From NCBI GenBank assembly GCA_023375675.1, contig JALQBC010000011.1, positions 434,001-498,000 on the forward strand: a stretch of DNA of 64,000 nt, written 5' to 3'. Origin of the DNA: Cytospora piceicola. Its lineage: Eukaryota > Ascomycota > Sordariomycetes > Diaporthales > Cytosporaceae. Positions 45,542-57,111 of the stretch are shown here, piece after piece. The translations under genes were made by a program, and so were the position numbers. Each line of letters starts with the position of its first letter. Positions within the stretch are counted from its first letter, which is position 1. The notes below the pieces were generated by a model. That model was not told the DNA's origin, did not search any database, and saw only the letters and a program-made list of their open reading frames with translations.

Positions 45542-48500
45542 ATGGATGTTGTGCCGCACCTTACGGACTCGACAATCATGACATCTCCGTGAGTGACTCG
45601 TGTCGGCCGTTTCTTTCGGGCCGGGAGTTTTGATGATGATACCCAACTCTGTATTTTATTCTATCGATAGGTTGACATTGGGGAGAGCAGGTATAGCATC
45701 TGCAATCAAAAATCCCATGTCGTCCGTTCACCTCTGCACTCCTCTCCATACCGCTAGTAGCGAAACGCTATCATTAATCACAACCCTCTTGTCATGCCTC
45801 CACTTCACCCACGAGCTACTAAGCTAGAAGCACCCCATCTCCTGAACACCAGAAAGCCTCGTTTGTATCGTGCGTTTGCACGTCTGCTATGCTTGTGTAG
45901 ATTCCTTACTATTGGAGAAGGTAACTTTGAGTGCCGCCCTACTACTTCCAAGTGTCGCATCTCTGCCTTCTCGCTTCCCACCTACAGGATAGCTCTCTGT
46001 CTTCAAGCAACTGAAGACGTCAGTTTTTTGAGTCGTATTTCGGGTTCGTAGCGATGTCTAAGACGCATCATGAGTTTGATGATTGGTTAAATTGGAGGTT
46101 TCGACCACGGCCATCTGACCTGGCCTGCTGTCTATATACAGTGTCAGTAGTCTGGTCATACTTGACACATTCGCCGTGATGAGGCTGTGCATGTCGATGA
46201 GTGCATGTGCTGCGCCCTCTTATTATACAACCGTGATGTTAAACCCGGCCAGACTTATTCAACCACATCGAGAGGCCAAGAGAGGGGATTTATGGGCCAA
46301 ACAGACTGATTTCAGGACTGAGCTCTCGCCTGGGTGGAACTCTAGGCCATTGTCGATATTCTGTGCGACGTGTTTGTTGGTGTTGTTACATATGAGGTGT
46401 ACTTAAAGGAGTATGGCTGAGTCTGGAGTCTCTGTGTTGTTCAAGATACATTTTGACCAATCATAAGCACCAACTTTTACGGTATACACATTAGATTGGA
46501 CGGTGCAACTCTCGGTAATACGCCGTATTACCTGGTAGATATCTACTTAGAACTGTCAGATTGACCCTAAGGAGGCGATGACCCTCGTTACATCGTTACA
46601 CCAACATCCCAGAATATTCACCTTGTACCATATATCGGATAATTACCCAGGTCTGTACATGGAAAGGGTCCCTTCGACCACCTGGGGAATTCAAGATGGT
46701 AGCCCACTTTTCCTTACTGTACAGCACTGGCAGAAATCATCAGTAGTGTGCAGTTCTAGCTTCAGTGACTACGGATCCGGATTGTATTGCAATCCACAGC
46801 CAAGTCGTGTGTGGGAGACTAGCATGTGTCATGGATATAGGGAGCAACCATAGTTCTTCTTACAACAATTGGGGGGCTGGCGCAACGGCAGCGCGTGAGA
46901 TTCCAGTACCATGGAACAACCTCAAGGTTATCTGTTCGAATCAGGTGTCCCTCAATTCTTTTTGCCTTTTCTTTTTGGGCAGATGAGTAGTAAAGGTTAA
47001 GATGCATCGCTGAACTTGCTGCTTTGCTCTCCAAACATTTTCTTGCTCTCACCCCAGCCGCATCTCAATTACTAAGCAACAGTTATGTAATCCACACACC
47101 CATTCCATCTGTGTCACAGTAACGCAGCTGCAATGGACGGAAGGCCGCAGCCAGTCTTCTTTTATCAGATCTTCCCTCCTACCGACAGATATGAGATGTG
47201 ACATGAGCCAAACATCCCGACATGGGCTCAAGTGAGGAGGCTGAAAACGTCCCTACCTACCTAGGTATACACGACAGCATCCAACACCCTACCTATGGCC
47301 ATCGCTACCAAGAATAGGCGGTGCATGCTTATTGTGGCTGGCCGTCAGCAGCATTTAGCCGAAGCTGGTATGCTACTTTATTGGCCAGATGGCACTATCC
47401 TCACCATCAAGTCCTCGACTGGCTGTATCCCTTGCAGAGTCCCCTGCAGATCTATCACGGCCCTCTCGCTTCTTGTTGATGCACTGCAGCATTAATCCCA
47501 TGTGTCCATCTTCGGTCCTACCTAGCTATAGAAAGGCAACGGTCTAAGTTGTTACTCTTCGAGCAGTCGCGACGCCGATCAGCTGTAAAAAAGATGACTG
47601 AGAACAGCTCATCATCAACCCAGCGTTCTGTTACATTGCTATTTACGTCTTCACCTTGGGCGAGCTGAACTGTGTTTCGTCCCCCGCTGCCGTCAAAGTC
47701 CGCCCACGGTATTCGTCAACTATCATTCATGGACACCATACACCATGGCCATCACGACTTCGCCGACGGCACACGGCTCCGAACCTCCTTTGCAGGCCCC
47801 GCGCCGCAAACGTCGTCTGGTTTTGAAACGCGCCACTTGCTCGTTGAAGACCCCAGTCCGTCTGCCGACGGGCGCGATCCTTTGCCGGCTCTTCAAGTCT
47901 CCCCAATGTCACCCTACCGAGTATAGGGCTGCAGCACCCCATGTGCCAAATGTCTCTCGAAACGGCTGCACTGTAGGCGCCCGACGGCATTGAAGCACCA
48001 TTCAGCCACCCCACGTTGTTATGCAAAGATGTTCAGCCGACCACAACGTTGCCGGACGCAGGCTGCCGCTGCCGCAGTGGACCGAAAAGATGCTACGGCA
48101 TGCCACACCACTCTGCCCGCTTGCAGAAGAGGCCTGTGAGGGTGTGTCGAGGTGCCAATCGTTGACCCACGAGAGCCGAGTTTTTGACGAGAGGCTTAAA
48201 TGCACGCTGAGTGGTCGGGGTAGCTGGCCTTTCAACGCGCAGAGGTCTCTTGCCATTGGCTGGGCAGCAGTCGCTTTATTTCTCGTTGTTGAGAACGGCT
48301 TCTACGGCTACTACGCATCGGACATTTGACAGCCAGCCTTGACCTGGCCAGACCTGGTCAACTTACGTGCATAGCTTGATATCTCTGTACCAAGTTCCTC
48401 CTTGGCTGTAAATTGCTCTTTCTTCCCGGCGTTGACATCGGCTTTTTTCTTCCAGTTGATAAGCATTGGACATTGACATTTAACCTGGACCCGGACAGAT

Positions 48501-49075
48501 TTGGACATACATGCATGCCTTGGCATCTTCGTCTCAAGCCCCAGGTCCTCATCCAGCTTGTTCGAGGTTATTCAGGTAGTATTTGCTTATCCAGGGGTGG
48601 CACATGGCTATTCTCTGTGTATATCGGACGTGATTCGACAGCCACGCACCTGGTAGTTACGTACTTGACACTGACTGTCAACTACAAGCTACCTTGGACT
48701 TTCAGCTTCGACCTGCAATCTGTTTTCCCAGCGTCACCGACCCCAAGGAAACAAGGCTGCGGCTGCTAGAACATGTTCCCACTTGGGGTGCACATGTGGG
48801 TGCCGCAAACACAGACGGCCTACGGGCATACGTCTCTCATGAACCCAAAAATGGCTTCTTCAAAAATATACACCCGCATTGCATGATCTTCCAAGATGTT
48901 GCGTCCCTCCGTTCTGGATATAAAATGGCGGAACCGCCGCTGTTTACATAGACCTTGGATCCGGCCATATCACCATCACTCATCTTCAGCGCAACATCTC
49001 TCAGCATTGTTAATTCCTTCCTGCCTTGCAAATCCTTGAATATTTCACATTCACCAACATCCAACAAAAGCCAAT
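45542..49075. other. Intergenic, contains tRNA-Trp
   Basis: Apart from the tRNA gene, I see no convincing gene. A TACCTAGGTA decamer lies at 47258. ORFs at 47672-47926 and 48021-48329 (+) have no recognisable domain. A TATAAAA at 48919-48925 is placed about 150 bases before the next small gene. Confidence 0.5.
46871..46954 (+). tRNA. tRNA-Trp (CCA) with a 12-nt intron
   Basis: A full cloverleaf can be drawn: acceptor GGGGGGC/GTCCCTC with two G:T pairs, D-arm stem GCGC/GCGC, anticodon arm TGAGA/CCTCA, T-arm ATCTG-TTCGAAT-CAGGT, and discriminator A at 46954. The anticodon CCA is at 46903-46905. A 12-nt intron (46907-46918) sits after the base 3' of the anticodon, the standard position for nuclear tRNA introns. 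A T-rich stretch follows for RNA polymerase III termination. One oddity is an A:C mismatch at the loop-proximal base of the anticodon stem. Confidence 0.85.
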
Positions 49076-49368
49076 ATGTCGGGCACACGCTCCTCTTCGA
49101 TGGATGTCAACCTCGGGAACAGCAAGAGGTAAGTCTCCGAGCCATTGTGGGTAGGCGATTCTAATATCTTGCCAGTTCTCGTGGCGCTCCTCGGTCATCC
49201 TCAGCCGAAGAGAGACGGCTCATGAACGAGAGACTACAGAGCTACAACGCAGACAATGGCAATAACCTGCTCCCACGTCTCTGGGACCGCGCTGGTATGC
49301 AGTATCAGACGCAGCCACACACGCAATACAATGGCGGCCAGACAGGCGACCGGCCCAATGCGGCCTGA
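49076..49368 (+). CDS. Small two-exon protein (81 residues), unknown function
   Basis: Exons 49076-49128 and 49176-49368 join with phase intact across a 47-nt intron (GTAAGT donor, TTCTAAT branch, CCAG acceptor). The product begins MSGTRSSSMDVNLG, has a charged helix AEERRLMNERLQSYNAD and a hydrophilic Gln/Asn-rich end finishing NAA. There is no signal peptide or membrane segment. A TATAAAA lies about 150 bases upstream and the leader is pyrimidine/CAA-rich, as in fungal 5' leaders. I do not recognise the family. A longer model using a further intron in exon 2 is possible but less well supported. Confidence 0.6.
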
Positions 49369-49839
49369 GGTGCCACGGGACAACGCCCACCTTCAACTCG
49401 ATAAAGATTCGCAACGGGGGCATCGAGGGTATTTACGGTCGGGTGCGGCGGCAGTTCGACAACCGTCCGCTGCATGGGCACGAACTCCTGCAGCCACCCA
49501 GGTCTTCTCATTCCGGCTTGGAGGACCTCCAGCAGCCATTGGGGCACTGCTGTGGCTCCTTCACTTTGGTGATTTCTTATCAATCCTTTCCTTTTGTGTT
49601 ATGTTGTATACGTTCTCGGGCGACGGTTGGATTTGTTCAAAAGGTTGGGTGTTTTGGATGGTCTGGTGTGTTTGTGCAACTGAGATGTACGATCTTGCTT
49701 ACTTCGGCGGAGTTAATATCATGATGTGGGGGTACCTTGTACGGATCTATGTGTTACGATAGCTGCTATTGTGTTATTTTCCCCATCTGTTCTCGGTTCA
49801 CAAACGTGCCCCCGGTATATTTTCGACCACTCATATTTG

Positions 49840-49890
49840 CAACAGCAACAGAAACAGCAACAGAAACCGCAACAGAAACCGCAACAAAAA
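49840..49890. repeat. CAACAGAAAC-type tandem repeat
   Basis: About four to five copies of a 10-12-base unit with small changes. Confidence 0.85.
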
Positions 49891-50931
49891 CCCCCACCCT
49901 CCCAATTCCAGGCTACAGCATAAAAGGAAGAAAAGAAGGGAGTACACAGGAAGGGGGGTGTTACTCAGAACGACAGCCTGAAGAAGCGAACCAGGAGCAT
50001 GCGGCAGAAGTTTCGATACAGATTCCATGCAGTTGTGGGCAACCCCAAGCATGAACGGTGGGAGGGGGGGCCACAGGACAAACCTGGGCGTCGATGTAAG
50101 AGACATGATGCCCACTCACGTTACACGGGCCCACGAGCCACAGCTGCCACTCCATGGCGTAGTTAAGCCTAAAAGCAAGATGACAGGTTTCTTTTCTTTT
50201 ATTTCACTTTTTGGCCCCGTGTCTGAACCACGCGCCTCCGAGCCTCCGAGCCAGCTTCACCCTTACCGGACCCGAAGACCGAATAGGACGGCCCCCCGCG
50301 AAGTCTCAACGCCCGTTGCGCAACATCTTTGGGCTGCCGTTCTACATGCAATAATTTCGCGAATCTTTCTCCTTTCCTGACAAATGAAGGCTGACATGAC
50401 ACGACGCCTCGTCCCCACAGAATCTATATATTTATTCATCAACATATAATAAGAAGCATGACGACACGCAAGCAGCTCGACGGGTCCCAATCCAGCTCCC
50501 CAAGCCACGCTAGGTGTTCCTGCAGCTTGTCCGGCCGGCGAAAACCCAGGCAGGGGGTCGAGTAAACTTCCACGGGGCCTTTTGCGCGGCCTAATTTGGT
50601 GTAACCCCTGTGGTAACTCGTTCAGCACAGTCCTACAAGCTACTGCAGGCACTGGCTGGGGAGGGGGGGCCACCCACACTGCTTTGGGGGCTGAGTGGAC
50701 GGCACGCAACGCACGCAACGCACCGGTAGCCTGACCTGCACGTTGGGGAGAGAGAGAGAGAGGGTGTGTGTGTTCCTGAAAAGTGGATGCCTGGTAGACG
50801 CACTGCTTGGCAGATGCAAGGTGATTACTGAGACAGGAGTGTCGATTTCGATCATTCCCCATTCGGGACATCTGCACCACATCTCACATGCTCAAAACTC
50901 TCGATGCGGACACCGGTGGTAGGTATACTGC

Positions 50932-50932
<1 letters not shown>

Positions 50933-50964
<32 letters not shown>
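50933..50964. repeat. (AC)16 microsatellite
   Basis: Sixteen uninterrupted AC units. Confidence 0.95.
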
Positions 50965-50966
<2 letters not shown>

Positions 50967-51395
50967 TCACCTAAAGAGACGCCATAATACATGCACGCCA
51001 TCCATCGCTAATATCCATAAGCGCCAGAGATACAAAGAGTGGATGGCACAGCATACATGCGCAAGGAGAGAAAGGGGTGGAGAACATAAGGACTTCGGCC
51101 GCTCCGAGTACCAACCATTTATCGGGCCGGTGTTTCCCACACACAATAGCGACGATGGCGGGGAACACAACCTGACCGCTGGGATATCAAGCAGCCCTGG
51201 CAGCATGACCGCGTCGTGACGCCTGCATTCCCCGGCCGAGGCTGACGTTATAATATAAGTCTACCACCATCACCACCACCTCAACCGCACATAGCCTGAG
51301 GTGCTCGGCCGCTTACTGAGGTTCAACTTGCAAGCCACGCGCACCACAAGAACACACTTTCCATGTTCCTTCATGACCAGTATGATTCAGCACTA

Positions 51396-51396
51396 A

Positions 51397-51421
<25 letters not shown>
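51396..51421. repeat. (TA)n microsatellite
   Basis: Thirteen AT units followed by TGTATATACATGTGTGTG. Confidence 0.95.
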
Positions 51422-51428
<7 letters not shown>

Positions 51429-52351
51429 CATGTGTGTGCGTGTGGGTGTATAAATACTATGCCACAGGTTCCACGGCGCCGGGGACCTTGTCAAACCATG
51501 CGGTTACTGTCGGGCGCCTCTTGGGCCCATCGAGTTCGCCGAATGTCACACGGAAAGCCGATGAAGTCGACTTTGTGCTGCCTCGGGGAATAAAAAACCT
51601 TGACGAGTATATACTGTGCAACTCTCCCAATTTCCAGCGTTTCTGAGTGTGCAGTAGTGTTTCCTGCCTGTCTTGGGCGATCTATATACTCGGACATGTG
51701 AGTGATGAAAGCTTGGCCCTTGCCTGATTGACGTCCATTTAGACAAGAGAAATACGGACAAGGCTGCGTGTTCTTGCAGTTCAAGATGATATCCTATCCC
51801 TGAGTGATCGAGAGATGTTTTACGTCTTCTTCTAGAATTGGGAGGGAATGATGGGGGTATGTTTTACTGGTCTGCTCCTCCGGGGATTTTCATGAGGAAG
51901 AGCCTATGGGCGGAAAAGCGTAGACCATGTTTACTTTGTACTAAGTACTGCATATAGTATTAACATACAGACATTGCCTTCACCGTGAATGTCTCCTTCT
52001 CAGGGTATTCTTCGCCCGAGGCACCTTTCAATGGGCATATTCGCATCGTTGCCCATGGGATGATCATCCTGTACTACCCCGGGTAGTCCCACCCTCTGGA
52101 TAAACTTGGTGCGCGTAAGGAGTTTCATGTTCAAAGGAGGCCTCGCAGAAAAAGGAACTCAACATATGTGAGAAGCAGTCCACAACCGAGCCTCGACGTC
52201 CTATGCCGCTGAATGTACACAGCTGGCCCATCCCATAGTATGACCATCCATGGCTGGGGCCCGTGCATGTACGACACAACACTACCAAGGTAGTCCTGGA
52301 CTCGTGCCACTCGACCAGACAGCCCGGAATACTAGCAGACACCCCCTCCCC

Positions 52352-53880
52352 TCACTGGTCACCCAGGCACATCTCCAATATCTCCAGCACCTGCCCCTTG
52401 GTCTCCAGCGGGATCACGTTCCACCGGCAGCACACGTCCCTCAGGCTGCTCTCGGCGATGGCCTCGAGGTCGCCCCGCCCGATCCCGTAGTGCCCCAGCG
52501 TCCGCGGGAAGCCCAGCTCCCGGATGACGGCGTCGAGCGCGTCGCCCAGGTCCGCATCCCCCCTTGCCAGGCCACGCCCCTCCAGCACCGCCGCGACCTC
52601 GGGCTCGGCCCAGAGCGCGTCCAGCACGACCCGCTGCTGCGCCGCGTTGGCCCGGGCGTTGAACTTCTGCACGGCCGGGAGGCAGACGCACGTGGTCTCC
52701 GCGTGCGGGACCCCCAGGGGCCCCAGCTGGTGCCCGATGCCGTGGGAGCCGCCTTGGGTTTCCCCTTGTCAGCATACGGTGTTCTGCAATGAACGGAACC
52801 CCATGACGCAGGAGGAAAGGAGAGGAGGGAAGGGATAAAAGAAGGGAAAAAAAAACTCCCACCCAAGAAAATCACAAAACGAGACATCACTCACCGATCC
52901 TCACGCCGTACAGGTTCATCGCCTTCATGCTCTCGGCCGCGCCCAGCTGGCACCGCAGCCGGGCCGCCCCGTCGCCGGGCTCGGCCCTGGCCCGCAGCAG
53001 GCCCGGGACCAGCAGCCGGGCGCCGCGGAGCGAGTGCGCCGTGCCCGCGGCGGACGGGTTCGAGCTGCACACCGTCTCGACGCAGTGGTCCAGCGCCCGC
53101 AGCCCCGTCGACAGCCACACCCGCGCCGGCGTGGTGCGCGCCAGCGCCGGGTCCATGACGACGACCGAGACCCCGCCGGCGGACCCGCCGCCCGCGGGCG
53201 GTGGGCTCCGGAACGACTGCTTGTGCCGCGTCGCGTCGTTGGTCGCGCCGCCCGCCGGGTTGAACTCGCCCGCGCTGAGCGTCGTGGTGACGGACATGAT
53301 GGGGAGGCTGGCCGGGCGCGGCGCGCCGGCCGGCGGGGGCTGGGCGCCCTGGTCCTGGTTGACGGGGCTGGCGCGTAGGAGGTGGTCTAGTTCGTCGTGT
53401 GTGGTGACGCCGTTGGCCAGGGCCTGGTTTTGTTGGTCAGGTCATTCGATGATGAAGGGGCCGTAATGTTTTATCTGATCTGATCTGATCTGTTTTGTTT
53501 TGTTCGTGTCCAGAACTGGGACTTACAAGTGAGATGGCCTTGGCTCCGTCGATGAGACTCCCGCCCCCGACGGTGATGATGGAGTCGGCCCCCGAGTCCT
53601 TGACCTCGCGGGCGATCTGCAAGACCTCACTATAGTAGGTGTGTGGTTTCATGCCGATGTGGACCCCCGCCAGGGCCACATCGTCCCTGCCGAGGGCGGC
53701 CTTGAGCAGCCCTATAGCATCGGTGCTCTTGCTCAGCGAGTTGGATATCACGAGGAAGGGCCGTGAGCAGTGCAGCGTGTCGCCGAGGTGCTTCGCGCAG
53801 GCCTCCGGGTACGGCAGCCCGTGGGTGATGATGGGCAGCTCCTTGGCCGGGTCGAAGCGCTCGACTGTTTCCTGAGCCAT
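52352..53880 (-). CDS. Maleylacetate reductase-like iron-containing alcohol dehydrogenase
   Basis: Three exons, 53880-53527, 53423-52895 and 52752-52352, give 427 residues. An N-terminal nucleotide-binding domain carries SIITVGGGSLIDGAKAIS (GGGS at 105-108, dinucleotide pyrophosphate loop). The helical C-terminal half has the metal-site sequences LRALDHCVE and GGSHGIGHQLGPLGVPHAET, in which the Asp/His residues would bind iron. ATRHKQSF in the middle is typical of the maleylacetate reductase branch, which reduces maleylacetate to 3-oxoadipate in aromatic degradation; other Fe-ADH roles are possible. A Pro/Ala-rich insert (about 140-160) is unusual. The gene is on the same strand as the OPT transporter, 551 bases downstream of it. 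Confidence 0.88.
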
Positions 53881-54431
53881 TGGTAGGTTGATCTGCTGTC
53901 TTGTTTATTGTTTTGGGATACTCGTGCTGCTTGAGGTTGTCGATGACGTGAGATATTTGGAATATGTGTGAAGAACAATCGATGATGCCGCTCGACTCCG
54001 CTCGATGGCTGAATGACTTACTGACTGACTTTGGTGGTGTGGGGATGCATTATTAAGTATGTTGTCTTTTTGCCACAACTACAATACCCTTAGCTTCTTA
54101 TACTCATTTGACCGTGAACATTGCTCTCTTACGGATAATCCGGGTCGTTTGGGTTTCAAGCCGTGCAGAGTGCGCCTGTCTCCGCGAAAGGTGGCACACC
54201 CGATTTTACCGTGACAAAACTTCCCATTGTCAAGCCGAAACCATACAGCCGTTCATGAGTCTAGCAGCAAGTATAATTCATCTTTCATCATTATGGTATC
54301 TACATCAAAATCATTCACAGCCCCAGCCGCTTCCATGGGCAGCCAGCCCTGCCTGTCTCCGTACGCCTCCACTCGGATCGGTCATTATTCATCTGAACCA
54401 CATCCGACTCCCCTGACACCCAACCCCAAGC
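53881..54431. other. Intergenic between OPT transporter and dehydrogenase
   Basis: 551 bases holding the transporter 3' flank and the dehydrogenase promoter. No gene seen. Confidence 0.6.
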
Positions 54432-57111
54432 CTAGTTGAGCGCATTGGGCGGCAAGCTTGAGGGCGGGTAGCAGAGGTCGGTGTAGGTGAGCTGTGAGGA
54501 AGTCAGTCGAGAGCTCCGTACAAGACAGACACACCCCAGGGTTTCTGTCATCAGGTTCATACTCACATTGTTACCCCACCAAGCCGGCATGGCGATGTTC
54601 GGCAGGTTGATGGCGAACATGATGATCGTCGCGCACACCTGTGTGCCGCAGTCGAGGCCCGTCCCCAGCAGGTAGTTGTACTTGCGGAACCAGGCAGGGT
54701 GGTACCTCAGGACGTAGCCCATGAACACGACCGACAGCAGGGCCGAGGTCATGAGGTTGGTCGTCTCGTACACGGGAAATATCGTCCCGCCGTACAGGAT
54801 CATGGTCATGTTGCAGCGCGTCTCAATGTCCCAGCCGGGCCTGTACCTGTGGACGACGTACGTGATGGCCACCAGGGCCGGGCCGATCAGGAACGAGTAG
54901 TAGATCCAGCTGTACGGCGAGCCCTCCTCGAAGAGGACCTTCGGGCCGACGACGCCCCAGAGCACCGAGAGGGAGTAGTAGCTCTTCGTCTTCAGCGCCA
55001 GCCAGGCGTTCGAGTCCATCTTCCCGGTCAGTGTGTCCTTGCCGATATGGTCAATGACTAACCGCATGACGCCGTAGTTGACGAACGGGCCTAGCAGCGT
55101 GCCGTAGACCTGTCCCCAGAACATTTCCTTCTCGGGAATCTTCATGTAGAAGCCGAATTTATAATCCGAGGTGAGGTTCAGATTCTGTTCCAGGATCTGC
55201 CGCCCGTAGGTCATGCATGTCAGGACAGCAGTGGGATTTCCGGGGAACATGGCACCGGCCATGAGCTCCGAGAGGAAGGCCATGCCGACCTGAACGTTGG
55301 CCACGCCCCAGAGTATACCGTTCGGGAATGTGCAGATGATCGAGACGATGACAATGACAAAGAACCCCCACCAAGGGAGACCCATGTCGGCACCGTATAT
55401 ACAGCCAAGTGAGAGGGCGAGGCAGGGCACCAGCAGGGCGATGTACCACCAGTGAGGCACGCGCTCGGTGCGGCTCATAAGCTTCAGGTAAGGGTCGTTG
55501 TAGTCGCTCCGGACGTTCTTCAGGGCATCCCGAAACGCGATGTACGAGTCCTTGCCGTACCACAGGATCGAGTAGGCCAGCGCACCCGTAGAGGCAGCGA
55601 ATCCCCAGAAGAAGTACATGGCGTAAGACGTCGACCACCGAGGGGGCGAGTACCCATCCATGGCCGTCTGGTTTAGGGTGTAGTGACTAGTGAGGATGCG
55701 ACTGATGTTGTACGACTGGCCTGTGATGTCGAATGTCCCTGAGGACATGGGTGGGAAAGTCTGCGAGTCCATGGTGTTTGTGAAGTACAGGATCGGGTAG
55801 AGGAACCAGCAGCAGAAGAATGCTCCGACGATCTGGTGGGCATTGGACCAGAGCGGCGTGTAAAGAGGACTCAGGAAACTGGCATAATTCCAATCCAGGG
55901 TGACATCGAGCATACCGAAGCCGTAGTATCCCGACCCCATCAGGTAGGCCTTCCACTGGCCGTGGCCAAAATAGCACAGGAGCGGAATCGAGGACAGGAG
56001 AGGGAAGATGAATCCTGGTATCCACTGGTAGCAGAAGGTGATGCTGGCGACGATGGCGAAGAACTTGAGCGACTTCTTAGTGACCGTAGGGTTCTTGTGC
56101 ATGGCATTGAACAATGTCACGTTTGGCAGCACTGCAGGGGACGTCAGTTTGCGACAATCAAGATGAAGAATAACAGCTATGATCTCTAAAGGAAACTTCC
56201 GGGACAGCGAGGTATGTGCCATTGCGTGGGGCCATGATCGTACATATAGCAGGGAAGTAAGGAGAAAGTCATCATACCTCCGGGATAATAGATCTTGGGC
56301 GGTCGGACCAGGATATCACGGTAGATTCCAGTGAAGGCGTATCCGATCATCTGGGAAGTCAGCAAGAAGCAGATTCCCCATCCAGGGTTGATCTTGCGGC
56401 CATAGTACATTTCCATAGCGGACAAGGGACCGAGACCTAGTCGAGTATCAGCAAGCCGTCCCTAGGCACCCTGGTAGCCAGTGGTAGAAGAAGACCTCAC
56501 CATAGGCTGCGTAGCACGATCCCCAATAAGCAACGACAATCAGGGCGTGTTCCTTCGCGTTCCACGGTGCAGGGTTGAGGCTGAAGGATTTGCCAAACAC
56601 GGTGTAGGTCTTCTTGGGAAGGTACTTCGCCATGGCGTCTCCCATGCCCCAGGAGAGCAGCTGGACGGCGTAGGAGCTGAGGGTCTGGTAGTATGGCTTG
56701 AAGTAGTACATGGCCGAGATGGCACAGCCAACGACGACCCAGAACGTCGACAGGACCCAGAAGCGAAACGTGAGGATAGGCTCACTGTTACCGTGTAAGT
56801 CAGTGTTCCTTTTCCCAGATAGGCTGTGACGGCTGTGCTCACTCGAAGTCATTGTGCAGGTCAACAGTCTTCGCGACCAAAGGCACAGGGTAGTCCTTCA
56901 AGCGAGGGTCAATGACCTCCTCGTTGTCATCGGGAACATAGAGCTTGGCAGCATCGTCCAAGTCTGAGTCGGGGCCGGTGGAGGCAACCTCGATATCTGC
57001 ATGCTTCTCATCGAGAGATGTAGTAGTGGCTGCCACGTTCGAGAGCCCGTTGTGGGCTTTGGTCTCCGAGATGCTGATGCCCTCGGGACCACCCTCAGGA
57101 ACGACTCCCAT
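54432..57111 (-). CDS. OPT-family oligopeptide transporter
   Basis: Five exons, 57111-56843, 56784-56501, 56436-56278, 56131-54567 and 54491-54432, give 778 residues, normal for fungal OPTs. The first 90 residues are hydrophilic and cytosolic; then DEPILTFRFWVLSTFWVVVG opens the first of about 12-16 membrane segments. The family NPG motif is at 201-203 (RKINPGWG). The second signature, usually KIPPR, appears as KIPEK. Long hydrophobic blocks include FFAIVASITFCYQWIPGFIF and WWGFFVIVIVSIICTFPNGI. It should import small peptides (or glutathione/metal-chelate conjugates) with protons at the plasma membrane. The 20-residue final exon (LTYTDLCYPPSSLPPNALN) is hydrophilic. The last intron (75 nt) is in frame and stop-free. 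Confidence 0.94.

Larger units (their letters stand above)
49369..52351. other. Intergenic with simple repeats
   Basis: No gene seen. It holds a CAACAGAAAC-type tandem (49840-49890), GA repeats near 50750, (AC)16 at 50933-50964 and (TA)n at 51396-51421. The right end is the 3' flank of the dehydrogenase gene. Confidence 0.55.

Noticed and set aside
44366..45646. - strand frame of 426 codons across the DUF155 gene
   Set aside because: Antisense shadow in high-GC coding sequence, composition of Gly/Arg/Val/His only.
47672..48329. ORFs around 47.7-48.3 kb as genes
   Set aside because: Short, no family similarity that I recognise and no splice signals.
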